DNA of 64,000 bases from Dipteris shenzhenensis (GCA_047967505.1 CM106540.1), one strand, 5' to 3'; shown: positions 11,191-21,599, counted from the stretch's first letter. Notes: generated from the letters alone by a model not told the origin. Translations and numbers: made by a program.

Positions 11191-11279
11191 TGCTGGCCTG
11201 CTGCTACAGCCCATACTATTCTAGCCTTTGCTCCAAGCTTGCACTTCAGCCCTGTATTGCTGCAATATTTGAAGCGAAC

Positions 11280-12062
11280 ATGAAGTATTCCAAAGCGGGA
11301 ATTGCCATTGATTTTTTTTTTTGTAAGAACTTTCCAACTAAGGCTTCTGCTTATGAAGGAAGGTGTTTAGTGTGCAAGGTGTTTAGTGGCAAAGACTAGA
11401 AACTTGACTATGATGAAAAGAAAATTGTAGCGTGGGAAACTCTCAATGACAAAGGTCTTTCTATCATTAGTTTGGGTTTGTCTGATGACGTTATCCATCA
11501 CTTGGATTTTGATGACACTGCACATCAATTGTGGGACAAGCTAGAGCGCTTATTTGGCAAAAACATTATCAATTCCGAAGTGTTTCTCATATAGGAATTC
11601 TTTAAGCTCCATATGAAGCATGAAGATTCTCTTAATGCTCATTTCAATCATATGGAATCCCTCATCACCGACTTGCTTCTTTGAAAGCCCCTGTTGGGGA
11701 AGATGATCAGGTGGCTATCCTCAGGTTTCGTGATATCATACCAGCGCTTTGGGTAGCACGGGATATGTCCTTTCAATTTCGTGATATCATACCTGTGCTT
11801 TGGGTAGCACGGGATATGTTCTTTCATGAAATGGTTGCAATGCTTCTTGATCATGAACGAAGGCACAAAGATGTCCATGAGGAGCAGGCATTATATTCCA
11901 AGGGTAAAAAGCCAGTTAAACCTTTCAAGTGTACGTACTGTCAGAAGCTTGGCCATACAGAGGACGTTGTTTTCAGAAGCTTGCCAAACAACAATCCAAG
12001 GAGCATGCTAAGTTGGCTGCAGCTACCACTAGTGAAGAAAAACACCATCCAAAGAAAGTAAG
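11280..12062 (+). pseudogene. Copia gag (UBN2-type), frameshifted
   Basis: Plus-strand gag: AWETLNDKGLSIISLGLSD, HQLWDKLERLFGKN, FFKLHMKHEDSLNAHFNHME, then a CCHC knuckle (CTYCQKLGHTED) at about 11932-11975 whose last Cys has been thrown out of frame by a small indel. Stops occur at 11399, 11593 and about 11682. A 51-bp in-frame tandem duplication sits at 11726-11827. It does not overlap in content with the antisense copia piece to its left. The right edge is an abrupt junction with the inverted LINE. Confidence 0.8.
11726..11827 (+). repeat. 51-bp in-frame tandem duplication in gag
   Basis: TTTCGTGATATCATACC starts at 11726 and again at 11777. The two 51-bp units differ at only a few positions. 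The length is a multiple of three (17 codons). Confidence 0.9.
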
Positions 12063-15000
12063 AGATCTTCCTCGGCCGCCAACTTGCCCAAAGAGTCTTC
12101 CAGAATGTACGAAGAAAGACCAGAGATATCCCTTGGGCGTACCAACTATGTGCCTGGGTGGGTAGCCTGCGCTGGAGAGCCCCCAAAGCACGCGTACCGG
12201 TACGCGCGCTGTATGAGAAGAACGGGGTAGGGTTCTCTGAGGTCTCCAGTGGTGGCCAGTGCCACTCCCCTGGGTCCCACTCCACCTCTGTCAAGGAGCG
12301 GCCCTCCCAAATCCAGAGTCTCTAGTCCTGGTCCTGAACAATCAGGGGTATATATGCCACGCTTTCCCTTGCAGCCCTATGATGCAAAGGCGCTGCCAGG
12401 GAAGCTGGGGGTCGATCACGGCCTCTTTGCTCTCGAGACGGCTACCATCGGCGACGGAGAAGAAGTGAATCGAGGAGTCCAAGAAAAGGCCTGCAACCAC
12501 CAAAGCAATGCCGCGGGGAGTGAACTGCCCTAGCCACCTCTCATCTCCTGGGAGGAGCTGTCTAGTGATCATGGGAATCCTCCAATCTGCAGGAATGGCA
12601 GCATCGATCTCCGCTCGCCAAGCTTGGATCTCACGTGCCGTACCTACTGCTGCTGCCAGCTCGCATGTGCCCAACTGGCTATAGACGTCCCTCCAAACCC
12701 GGAGCGAGCGCGCAGGCCCACGCGCCCAGAGCGCCCATGGGATATGGGATCTCTCTCCAAGCTGGCGACCTGTATCATCTGTCACCTGGCTGCTCCAGAT
12801 CAGGGGCTGTCTGTCTATCTCCTCTCGGCAGCTGGGGGGAACCTGAGAGAGGTTGTGCCGCAACTTCCTCCAGACCGAGACGAGGCCGCGAAGGAAGGGG
12901 GAGCAGGGCTGAGTCAGCGGGGCTGAAGTGAAAATCCATCGGATAGACGGCTGCTAATCACCCCCTCTCTGGGGGATACACGCGCTAAGACCATGCTGAA
13001 GCAAGAGCTTCCACGTCTGCCCTCCTAGGGTCAGACTGCGGATGACTAACTTGCCAAGTAATGCCTGACTCTACAGTTCTAGATCTATGATGCCAAGACC
13101 GCCCTCTGTCTGGGGGAGAATGACCGTCTGCCAGGCGACCCGGGCTCTGGTGGTGCTGGAACCATCTGAGCTAGACCACAGAAAGTTCCGCACCAGTCTC
13201 CTCAGCTGGGCTACGCACGATCTCGAGAAACACCAGCAAGATGCCACGTACCAAGCGGTGGCTAGAAGGACCTGATTGACCACAAGGGCCCTACCTACCA
13301 GAGATAGCCGAGCCGTGCTCCAGAAGGCTAGCTTCTGTCGTATGGAAACTAGGACCGGTAGGAACTGCTAAGCCGGCGTGATATCCAGGCCTACCTGGAA
13401 TCCTAGGTAACGTGTCGTCTGTCCTCTAGGGATCCAGTGAAACCCCAGGAAAATACCCCATTGTGAGCTTGCTCCCGGATCCGTAAGAAAACCAACTGAC
13501 TTATGCCAGTTGATTTTCGCCCCAGCGACTAGGCAAAAAACCTCTAAAGACAGTCTCACTCGCTCCAGTGACTCGATATCATCTTGCACATTCAAGGCCG
13601 TGTCATTTGCATACTCGGAGTCCAGAAGTTCTGCATCGTCCTGAATAGGGAGGCGCATCCCTCGAAGACCAGTGGTGCGGGCTCGTAGGAAGTGAGTCAT
13701 GGCCTCCGCAAAAAATAGGAAGAGGTAGGGTGCAAGCGGACAGCCCTGACGTACCAAGCGCTCGAGGGTGAATCTCTCCCCCATCCTGCCACTAATGATA
13801 ACTCGGCTGGAGGTCGATCTGTAGAGGCTAGCAATACCTCTGATCCACTCGTCCGGGAAACTGAACCGAGAAAGTGTGCCCTCCAAGAAGGACCAGTCTA
13901 CCCTGTCGTACGCCTTCTCAAAGTCAAGAAGGAGTATGGCAAGGTGCTGGCCACTATGCTAGGCCCACTCCGTTGCCTCTGAGAATGTGAAGATGTTGTC
14001 CAAAATGCTGCGATCTTGGACAAAACCAGTCTGGGTGTCATGGATCAAGTCATGTAGCAGGGGTCGGATGCGGCTACTGATCATCTTGGCAAGGATTTTA
14101 TAGGCAGTCGGGAGGAGGGTGATAGGGCGCCATTGTCTGATCTCCTGACGGTCCCCCCCTTTGGGAATGAGGCAAATCAAGCCTGTCGCAAGGCTCTCTG
14201 GCATCTGTGCGCTGGAGAAGATATGCTGGAAGGCTGCGAGCAAGGGTTGGTGGATGTGCTCCCAAAAGGTGGTGAAGAAAGCTCTAGAGAGCCCATCCTC
14301 ACCTGGGCATTTCTGCCCATCAATATCGCTCACAGCATCCTGCATCTCTGCCACGGTGAATGGGGCGAGAAGGATTTCACTCATGCTAGGCTGCACGAGC
14401 GATGGCGTATACCTGCACACCTCCTCCCTGCATCGGCAGGCACGAGGGTCTGGGGGCTCCTGCTGGAACAGGGATCTGTAGAAATCTGTGGCCAAGTCCC
14501 TGACCTCGTCTGGATCTGTCCTGACACTACCATCCTGCGCTCTAAGAGATCGGAGCTGCTCCCCTGCTGACCTCTGGCCATGAGTCCTGAAGAACTCTCT
14601 GCACATCCTGTCGCCTTTCCTAGCCCAAAAGGACTTGGAAGCATGAAACGAGAAGTCTGAGCGTCGCTGGGTGATCTCCTCTAACATGGCTCAGGCTCTA
14701 ACCTCCTGTCGTCTGAGCTCCTTAGAGCCTGGAGAAGACTGCTCCATCCGTTGTATCGAGGCAAGGTCTCGTCAGAGACCCCTCTCCTTCGCCCACCACT
14801 GTTGCCTGACCAGAGTCGCCTTCTGCTGACATATGAGACTAGATTCGGCAAGAACCTGAGCTACCTGAGCTGCCATATCCCCCATGGGGTCCCAATCTTG
14901 CTCCCACAGGTCCACTATCTTGCTGCGAACCGTTGCTCTGGAGTAGATGGAGTTTGGGATCCAGCACGAGCGGGGAGGTAAGGAATGAGAGGCTGAGTCC

Positions 15001-15762
15001 AGGACTAGGATGACTGGGGCATGGTCAGAGAGGGTCGTCCCTGGAACCACCGCTGACTCTCCACCTCTGCCTATCGCTCAATCACTGACATAGAAACGTT
15101 CCAACCGCTCCAAAAGTGTGCCTCCCTCCCTCCTGTAACCCCAAGAGAAGTCCAGGCTCCCTGTCCATCTGCAAAAGGAAGGCTCCCTCCGACTGTCCCG
15201 ACCTCCCACAGCGAACAAGGAGTCCCATTCCGCCTGCTCCGCCTAAGCTATACTGAGGAACTCTGGGCCCCGTCCCTGCTGATCCTCTAAAGCCTCAAGG
15301 TTCTTGAAATCTCCTCCTACAATCCAAGAATCCATCTCTGGCAATAAGTCTGTCAAAGAGCTCCAGAAAGCGGCTCTCCGTCTAAGGTCGGTCGAGGCAT
15401 AGATATTGAGGATGCCGATGCGGGATCCCTCAATATTCAAGCCCACCCAAAGCGCTCGTCTTGGGATCAAGGTGCCAAAACCACATACATGCTGAACTAG
15501 AGAAGTGTCGATGGAGGTACACACCCCCGCTCCTCCCGTGCTCGCCAATCGAAGGTTCCCAGTAGGTGTGGGAGCGTCCTGTGAGGACCTTCCCACAGTT
15601 ATCGGTCTGAGAAGTTGAAAGCTTGTGTTCCTGCAATAGGAGCACATCTACCCTTCCCACCAAAGCTGACTGGAGCTCTTGTCTGAGCACCATCTTCATG
15701 GGGCCGCGGGTTCCTGATGAGTGGAACCCGTTGACGTTCCAAGAGATAATGCGTGTACTCAT
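12063..15762 (-). pseudogene. LINE ORF2 (EN-RT-C-terminal region), catalytic box mutated
   Basis: Starts MSTRIISWNVNGFHSSGTRG. Endonuclease boxes are LLLQEHKL, a GGDF segment and SDHAPV (15014-15028), the last present here but deleted in the other copy. RT: KCPGEDGLSRAFF, TGFVQDRSILDN, RQGCPLAPYLFLFFAEA. The Asp-Asp box reads YANDT at 13602-13613, so the first catalytic Asp is Asn. A connection domain follows (NFLWSSSDGS, RARVAWQTVILP, EGGLGI), then a C-terminal region ending at RKISYF. Frameshifts near 15480 and stops elsewhere make it inactive. Confidence 0.87.
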
Positions 15763-17092
15763 GAAGAGAAGGGATGGGCCACAAACAGCTGTCTACTTGC
15801 GGTCGATGTCGAGGTGGTTGGAGGATGTCCAGTGTGCAGACGAAGGCGCTTCTGTGAGGGTTTCGAAGGAGAGGCCGGATCATCGGACCCATCCTCTAAA
15901 ACCTTCAGCAGAGGGGAAAGACCCTTCGTCCCATGGTGGTAAGCTCTCTTTAACCAACTCGAAGCCTCCGCCAGGGAAATACTGTAGAAGCCTGCTACCT
16001 CTGAGGTCCTCCAAGGGCGGAGCCCTTCCGCGTAGATCCACTCTAGAGGCGGTCGAATGATGACCAAAAGGCGGAATCGTTTGGCGCTGTGGCGCCATCT
16101 CAGACGAACGTCACCCTCCCTCCACTGCTGCTGAAAAAGTTCCGCTGCTCTGCTACCGATCCACTCCTGTACCTGCTCCTAGGACTGATCACGAATTGTC
16201 TCCCAAACATTTTCATTCGTCCATTGCTCATTCCCGTCACTGGTGATAGTGAAGGAATAGCTAGGACCATCATGGGGGGCAAGGACGGACACCTTACCCT
16301 CCGCCCCCTTTCGGTGGAAGAAGATGCTGATGTCTAGGCATGCAGGGAAGGAGCCAATACCAGCTGCATCCAAGTAATCCCAAGGTCCTGCTCGGTAAAA
16401 CTCCAAAGGTAGAGCTCTGGGAGCTGCGCTTGGGTGGGGGGACGAAGATGAGGAGTCAGAACCAAAAAGAGGGGTGCTGGCTGTCGAAAGAGTTGGTTCG
16501 GTGCTGGCCGTTTGCGGGGAAGGGCCTCTCCCCTCCATCGGGCCAGGGGGATAGGCGCGGAGGAGGTCTGTGCTGGCTTCGGGGACTCCGAGGGGATACT
16601 CTGCGGATCTAGGACTGCCACTTTGACACGTGGCACCCCTTGGGCTGCCGCCGCATCAACGAAGGTGTCTTGCATGAGCCAGCCAAAGTGCGCCCCCAAG
16701 TCCTTGATGATCGGGCGAAGCTCTGTTGCGAGGCCTGGGAAGATGAGGGTAACTGGATGGCGGGGAATGCGGAAGTGGGCATCGAAGTCCGCTACACTGA
16801 AACCCCTATACCATGGGACCATAAGGATGATCTTCCCGCCCACAGAGGCAGGGGACTGTTTGACCATATCGCTCGCAGCCTGTGCTGAGGAGAGCTTGAG
16901 CCAGAAGATACCACGTCCCATGAGTGCGACCTCCTTAATGTGGCTGTCCTCAAGGTAAAGGGTGGACTGCAATCAGTCCCTGATGTCTGCTCGTGAAGGG
17001 GCGTAGCCAATGACTCTCCCATAAACGGACGTCTGGGAAAAGTCAGTGGCAGCTTGCTTCACCAAGGAGACCTGATGCTCTGTCAGTGTTAT
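15759..17092 (-). pseudogene. LINE ORF1, CCHC knuckle deleted
   Basis: The DUF4283-like domain is well preserved (GRGIFWLKLSSAQAASDMVK, GGKIILMVPWYRGFSVADFD, IIKDLGAHFGWLMQDTFVDA). Directly after DPQSIPSE the frame jumps into the Pro-rich linker; comparison with the + copy shows that about 0.5 kb including the CCHC knuckle is gone. The unassigned C-terminal segment (RAGPWDYLDAAGIGSFPACL through SEVAGFYSISLAEASSWL) is conserved. The stop at 15759-15761 overlaps the ORF2 start ATG (15760-15762) as ATGA, as in the + copy. Confidence 0.8.
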
Positions 17093-17130
17093 GCGGTAGG
17101 CTGAAGGAGGGGGGGGGTCCGTCTGGGCCA

Positions 17131-17362
17131 ACACTTTGGTATTCTAGTGTGGGTATCCTATCCTATATATGATTGTACTTGTGTGTCACATCTACACACA
17201 TCAAGGAGTCTATATCAAACTTTATCAATGTGAGTCTTTCCATTTTAGTCTATTGCTCATTTCCATTTCCTTTCAATTTCATTATGTTTCCATTTGAGTA
17301 TTATCTTCTCTTTGCTAGCCTACCTTCTCTCTCTCCCTCCCCCTCTCCACCATGTTCTTTCA
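17131..17362 (+). repeat. 3' part of a cTRIM-family LTR
   Basis: ACACTTTGGTATTCTAGTG through CCACCATGTTCTTTCA matches the last two thirds of the family LTR, including the TATATATG TATA-like word and the CT-rich stretch near the 3' end. Its 5' part is replaced by the 5' end of the inverted LINE. No primer-binding site follows, so it is a solo or broken LTR. Confidence 0.85.
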
Positions 17363-18383
17363 ATGTGCCTCTCCTCATCTTGCCAAAGAAGTTTGCAATC
17401 CATGTCAGATCTTTTGGGCCTGTCTACACTCCCAAATGCAATTGTGAATAGATTCCACGGCTGTTGTGAGGCATCTTGGGCATGTGGAATCTATTGCAAA
17501 GGTTAGTCTCCAAGTATTGACCAGGAGTCCACTGTGCTAGAAGAGCCAAAAGAGCATGGAAAGCTATCTCTGTCGGCAGGATCTCCAGAGTCATCTCCAA
17601 AAGAGGGTTTGCTTGGGTAGAGTAGTTCCAAAGGATTCCCAATGTGCTCTCCGAGTGGCCATGTCTGGTGTTTTTAACTGTGTAGTTGAAGAAAGTGTGT
17701 GTTCTATTGCATTAGTTTAGTCTCTCTCTCTAGGGACCCAAGGAAGGTGCTAGAGTGAAGATCCAACATAGAGCAAGAGGTGCCAAGTATGACCCATGAA
17801 AAATGACGGGTGCAGGTCTACCTACCATCGACCATCATTGAATCCAACAATTATGATTGTGTATGAAGAACAATATCCTCAATCAGCTCCTTCTCTAGTT
17901 TTTTTACTAGTCTCCAACCCTTTGCAACCTTGTAAAGCATTGTCTGTCCTTGTTGGTTCCAAAAAATGCACAGGGCTACAACACGTGTGGTTGAGAATAC
18001 ACTTAGTAAACCTATGGGCCCTCTGTGTGATCTACTTCCTGAAGGTAGTCAAGGGGTGTAGTATATTCAATCTGCAAGGTCCATCTATGAGTGCCATGTA
18101 GGTCTTGAGTGATAGTGTGGAAATCTGGCAAGGGCATCTCTGTGAAGAGTCTCCAAGTGCCCATTGTAGAGGCGGGTCCCTCTCTCATATGGTCCACAGC
18201 ATGTATCCTGAGTAGGTAGTGGATGTCAAAGAGCTCATTTCACGTTATGGGCAAATATATTTTTAAACTTCTTTAGTGAATAAATGGTCACTAAATTATA
18301 TTCCACATTAGTATCAGGCCCAAATTGGAGCCTAGCTAGCAACAACAAATCATATTGATGCATGTATCTATCTCTCTATCTGT
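17363..18383. other. No confident gene; possible antisense LINE debris
   Basis: Two minus-strand frames (about 17424-17642 and 18012-18197) contain plausible protein-like stretches such as WRLFTEMPLPDFHTITQDL, but I do not recognise the family. As this stretch lies directly upstream of the first recognisable NAPE-PLD exon, it should be intron of that gene if the gene extends left. Confidence 0.3.
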
Positions 18384-18482
18384 ATGTGTGTGTGTGTGTG
18401 CGCTTGCTCGCATGTCTGTGCGTGCACGTTGCATGTGTGCATGTACATACATGCACAAATATGGCAATACATGTGTGCGTGC
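18384..18482. repeat. TG-rich microsatellite region
   Basis: A (TG)n run followed by degenerate TGTG/TGCG/CATG words. Simple-sequence DNA within the presumed intron just upstream of the exon at 18581. Confidence 0.8.
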
Positions 18483-18580
18483 ACAACTGTCTTTCTATCT
18501 GAACAATCTTACATAGTAAATCACATAAAAATTTTGCTTTCCTTGGCACTATATTACTTATTTGGGTGGTCTTGTTTCAG

Positions 18581-18694
18581 TATGTCCAGCATTTGAGGAG
18601 ATTGGGAGGCGATTTGGCCCCTTTGATGCTGCTTTCATTCCTATCGGTGCCTATAGCCCTCGTTATTTCATGAGTCCTATCCATTGCTCTCCAG
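18581..18694 (+). CDS. NAPE-PLD: NAPE-PLD-like gene, exon encoding GPFD / PIGAY region
   Basis: N-acyl-phosphatidylethanolamine phospholipase D releases N-acylethanolamines from membrane NAPEs using a di-zinc metallo-beta-lactamase fold. This exon encodes [30 protein letters not shown] and SPIHCSP, the family signature that follows the GDTG metal-binding loop (the loop itself should be in the preceding, unseen exon). The acceptor is CTTGTTTCAG ending at 18580, the donor is GTTTGC at 18695, and both flanking introns are phase 1. It joins in frame to the exon at 18929 across a 234-bp intron. There are no stops or frameshifts. The ATG at 18562 is intronic and is not a credible start. Confidence 0.88.
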
Positions 18695-18928
18695 GTTTGC
18701 ATAAGAATGAATATCGATTTAAATGTATATTTATTGAGGACTTTTCTTGATGCAACACATTTGATCAATAAGCCCTTCAACTCAAGTTGATTAAATCTTA
18801 GAAGATACCTTCTGTTTCTCAAGAAACTTATGTTAAGCATTCAAAATAAGATTTCTGACCTTTTGTAAGCTTCTCATCCAAAATGTGTTGTCTTATGACC
18901 TTTTTTGCTTGGCTCTTATGCCTAACAG

Positions 18929-18988
18929 AGGATGCAGTAGCAATACACAAAGCAGTTCGCGCCAAAAAATCAATTGGGATGCATTGGG
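18929..18988 (+). CDS. NAPE-PLD: NAPE-PLD-like gene, exon with HWG metal-site histidine
   Basis: Encodes EDAVAIHKAVRAKKSIGMHWG, where the first Glu codon and the last Gly codon are split by introns. The His of HWG corresponds to the last zinc ligand of the NAPE-PLD family (family knowledge). The acceptor is CCTAACAG ending at 18928 and the donor is GTAGGA at 18989, phase 1. The next exon is 17.5 kb away. An L1 fragment begins about 10 bp beyond the donor, so the splice site has survived an insertion very close by. Confidence 0.88.
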
Positions 18989-18997
18989 GTAGGATCC

Positions 18998-19085
18998 CTT
19001 TTTTTTTCCATGAAAAAGACTTCTATTAAATATGAAAAATACCCATGTGAGCAAGCTTTGTTGGGACATTTGTGATCAAGGGCTT
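18998..19085 (-). mobile_element. L1-type LINE 3' end fragment
   Basis: A run of T (complement of poly-A) is followed by CCATGAAAAAGACTTCTATT, the complement of the TTAATAGAAG 3' end word seen at 7010-7030, 31143 and 43534. The 5' boundary is not clear. The word TAGGATC occurs on both sides (about 18990 and 19191), which is too short to claim as a target duplication. Confidence 0.6.
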
Positions 19086-19119
19086 GCTCTAAGGTGCATG
19101 TGTGCATCTAGCAGTCACA

Positions 19120-19120
<1 letters not shown>

Positions 19121-19159
<39 letters not shown>
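19121..19159. repeat. (TG)n microsatellite
   Basis: An almost uninterrupted run of TG dinucleotides about 36 bp long, between the L1 fragment and the copia LTR. Confidence 0.95.
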
Positions 19160-19160
<1 letters not shown>

Positions 19161-19164
19161 TATA

Positions 19165-19441
19165 GCACACTTAGTGCTATGGGGTATCTAGGATCATGAC
19201 ATAAGTGGTGATGCAGTAGAAGGCGCCCTCTTGAGGAGGTGCCAAAGATTGAGGGAGTCCCTATGATATAGGGCTGATTGCGTTTGATGTAGGAGAGGTG
19301 CCTATGATCTAGGACACCCTCTCTCCCGCTCTATGAATGAGAGGCTTCTCTCTCACAATCAGTAGAACACACATTTTGGTCTTCGCTTGTGTTCTTAACT
19401 CTTGTCATGATGCATCTCTTCTCTCCCACAACTTCCCCAAC
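19165..19441 (+). repeat. Copia LTR (3' part), left boundary uncertain
   Basis: The sequence runs up to a consensus plant tRNA-iMet primer site at 19445, so by position it is the 5' LTR of a copia-type element. The exact TG start cannot be fixed because no second copy is present. The last CA before the primer site is in the CTCTCCCACA stretch at about 19429. Confidence 0.55.
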
Positions 19442-19444
19442 TTG

Positions 19445-19456
19445 TGGTATCAGAGC
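19445..19456 (+). promoter_or_regulatory. Primer-binding site (tRNA-iMet)
   Basis: TGGTATCAGAGC is the standard primer-binding site of plant LTR retrotransposons, complementary to the 3' end of initiator methionine tRNA. It marks the start of the internal region of the element whose gag begins near 20345. Confidence 0.85.
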
Positions 19457-20340
19457 TGTAGGTTCTAGAAAACTCCTTAGCCTCCTAGTTTGCCACATCA
19501 TCATCTTCTTCCTCACCTCCACCTCCTTCTCTCCATTTTGCCGCTTTCTTGAAAACTCTTGTGAGAGCTTGTTCTCTTCACTTGGGAGACCATTCTCCGT
19601 GCCCTTTGGGATGAAGAACCTTTTCATTAGGGTGCACCTCCAGCTCCAAGCTTGGCACGGAATTGTCGATCTACAGCCTGTACCAACACATTCTCTGCCT
19701 GGTGCACTTTTTCAAAATTCAGGCTGTAGACGCAGAATTTTGACCAGCCCTCATAGTTGAAGTTGGGCGACACTATGACGTAGCTCCTAATGAATTTTGA
19801 GCTCAAATGCTTCAGTGGATGAGGAGAAATAAGCCAAAAACTAGTCAAACTTGGTGTAGCTCTCCCGGGCGACACAATTCCTCTCTGGTGGCTCTTCTTT
19901 GGTATAAGACCTTTCATTTTGCATAAGAAGCCCCTTTAATGGTCTCTTTATCAGTGCAAATTTAGCTGTCCGTTTGCTGCTGTTTCTACAAGTACTTTTT
20001 TAGAAGAATGCTTGGTTTATGGTTGACCAGGTCAACCTTAATTTGGGGGTTTTCATTCCAAAATCTTCTTTACATAGTGGAATGTACTTTTTGCTTTGGG
20101 TTGATATACATATGTTGCTCTTCTAGTGCTTCATATGTGAAAGCAAAAGAGAAGAAGAAAGAAGCACCTAGATATGTCAATAGAAAAGTGACAAAGCTTG
20201 TGAAGAAAGAACCATATTACTATTTTGCTGCAAAAAGTGTAGGTTTCTTTGATTTCATAGCTTGCAATATGCACTTGTATGGTTGAGATTTAAAGCCATT
20301 TATAAGAGAGCAAACACTTCTTAAATCATAAAGGTAAGAC
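19457..20340 (+). other. Copia leader region, no clear ORF
   Basis: Untranslated leader between primer site and gag, by position. A short plus-strand frame around 20110-20286 (VKAKEKKKEAPRYVNRKV) has no family I recognise. Confidence 0.4.
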
Positions 20341-20344
20341 TCTC

Positions 20345-20535
20345 CATTGTCTACCTTTACGATAGACAAATTCAATGGCCAAGGCTTCCATACTTGGCAA
20401 ATGAAAATTAAGTTTGTGCTTATGAAGGAGAATTTGTGGGATTTAGTCAGCCATGGAATCATTCATCACAAGATGGTGAATCCACTACTACGAAAGGTAA
20501 GGCGAAGGCAAGTGATCAGAGTGGGAAGGAGGTAG
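20345..20535 (+). pseudogene. Copia gag N-terminus, truncated
   Basis: STFTIDKFNGQGFHTWQMKI followed by KFVLMKENLWDLVS is the typical copia gag start (a DUF4219-like F-x-G-x-N/G-F-x-x-W motif). The frame is broken after about 55 codons, where purine-rich sequence takes over. The position downstream of a primer-binding site supports the assignment. Confidence 0.75.
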
Positions 20536-20714
20536 GCGGGGGAGGTGGGGTGGGGAGGGGAGGGATGAGATGCAGGTGCAGCTCCCAGGGAGGCAACAGC
20601 GACTGGGAGTGACGGGCAAAATTGTTTGAGGTTGAATACACTCAAAACCACAGATGATGACTCGAAAGATGACTCGAAATCACTACGTTCGGACTCTATT
20701 TTCTTTGAGTCCTT

Positions 20715-20870
20715 TGTCGTACTATGTGATGGGCTCCCACTATACATCCCCCCCTTGGCTTCAAAACAGGGTGACATGGAGCCACACACCATAGATAGCA
20801 AACATCATTTTAGGAGAACTATCCAAGGTTGAGAACCTTTATTGACTCCATATCTAAAATAGGAAATATT
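20715..20870 (-). repeat. cTRIM internal-region fragment
   Basis: GACATGGAGCCACACACCA and the CATTTTAGGAGAACTATCCA / CCTTTATTGAC block match the internal region of the complete element at about 31395-31530 in the same orientation. No LTR is attached on either side. Confidence 0.75.
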
Positions 20871-20880
20871 CGAGAATCAC

Positions 20881-21400
20881 TTGACAGCTGCTGCTCCTCC
20901 CCGCTCCCTTGCTGCACCCTCTCTTTCAGCCCGTCCCTCCCTCTCTCCTCTCAGCCTGCTCCCCCGCCCCCTCCCCCTGCCTGCTCCCTCGCCCCCTCCC
21001 TGCTGTTCCGCCCCCTCCCCCTGCCTGCTCCCTCGTCCCCTCCCTGCTGTTCCGCCCCCTCCCTGCCTGCTCCCCCACCCCCTCTCTGCCTCTCCACCCT
21101 CTCCCTGCCTCTCAGCCTGCCCCCCTGCCTCCCTGCCCCCTCCCTTCCTCTCCGCCCCCTCCCTGCCTCTCAGCCTGCCCCCTGCTCCCCTGCCCCCTCC
21201 CTGCCTCTCCGCCCCCTCCCTGCTTGCTCCCCCACCCCCTCCCTGCCTCTCCGCCCCCTCTCTGCCTCTCAGCCCGCCCCCTCCTCTCCCTCTCCTCCCC
21301 CTTCCCTTCACTCCCCGCTCCCTCTCCTGCCCCTCTCAGCCTGCCTCGCACCCTCCCTGCCCCTCCCTCTCCTTCCTCTCTCACTCATCCACAGGGCCAC
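20881..21400. repeat. C-rich minisatellite (CCCTCCCTGCCTCTC-like)
   Basis: Degenerate tandem units such as CCCCCTCCCTGCCTGCTC and CTCCGCCCCCTCCCTGCC repeat for about 500 bp. All frames are open through composition alone, so no protein is called. It directly follows the cTRIM fragment. Confidence 0.8.
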
Positions 21401-21439
21401 CCGCCGCCCCCAACGACCGAGCTCGACTAGGCCGCGTGA

Positions 21440-21516
21440 CGTCAGAGGCCAATCATCTATCGCAGGGTTTTTTCCGACTTCCCATTTGACGGCCCCTCTA
21501 TGATTGGTCTCTGACG
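21440..21516. repeat. Inverted repeat with CCAAT and TGACGTCA words
   Basis: CGTCAGAGGCCAATCAT (21440-21456) is mirrored by ATGATTGGTCTCTGACG (21500-21516) with one mismatch and a 43-bp spacer. The left arm overlaps TGACGTCA, an ACGT-core element, and both arms carry a CCAAT/ATTGG box. It may be promoter-like sequence of a LINE 5' region (inference). Confidence 0.55.
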
Positions 21517-21599
21517 ATCACCACCTGCACATGTATACTGTATCTCCCCCCTCTGCCCCATTTTTGGTGCCCCCCCCTTCTTCTTCTTTGTATCATCTG

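Larger units (their letters stand above)
12063..17130 (-). mobile_element. L1-type LINE, - copy (inverted partner of 1201-4990)
   Basis: Same family as the copy at 1201-4990 in reverse orientation; its ORF2 is the more complete. The 5' end abuts an LTR fragment at 17131. The 3' end is lost: at 12063 the C-terminal region (RPRKISYF) runs straight into antisense copia gag without a poly-A tail. Loss of a LINE 3' end is not expected from normal 5' truncation, so a rearrangement or a later insertion is implied. Confidence 0.88.

Noticed and set aside
571-17362. A single LTR split by one 16.5-kb insertion
   Set aside because: The two LTR pieces are complementary in content and same orientation, but ~55 bp is missing between them and the outer flanking bases (TGCTG, ATGTG) do not form a TSD. 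Kept only as a possibility in the inverted-pair finding.
18562-18750. A 62-codon gene starting [13 protein letters not shown]
   Set aside because: The ATG and first residues lie upstream of a strong splice acceptor and the frame ends in the next intron. It is the NAPE-PLD exon read through both splice sites.
19445-19456. A tRNA gene suggested by tRNA-complementary sequence
   Set aside because: Only the 12-base primer-binding complement is present; no cloverleaf. The same applies to the sites at 32406-32418, 32973-32984 and 40678-40690.
20829-21503. Open frames of 144-224 codons, Pro-rich on + and Gly/Arg-rich on -
   Set aside because: Low-complexity CCCTCC minisatellite; no domain, no start context, no homologous frame elsewhere.
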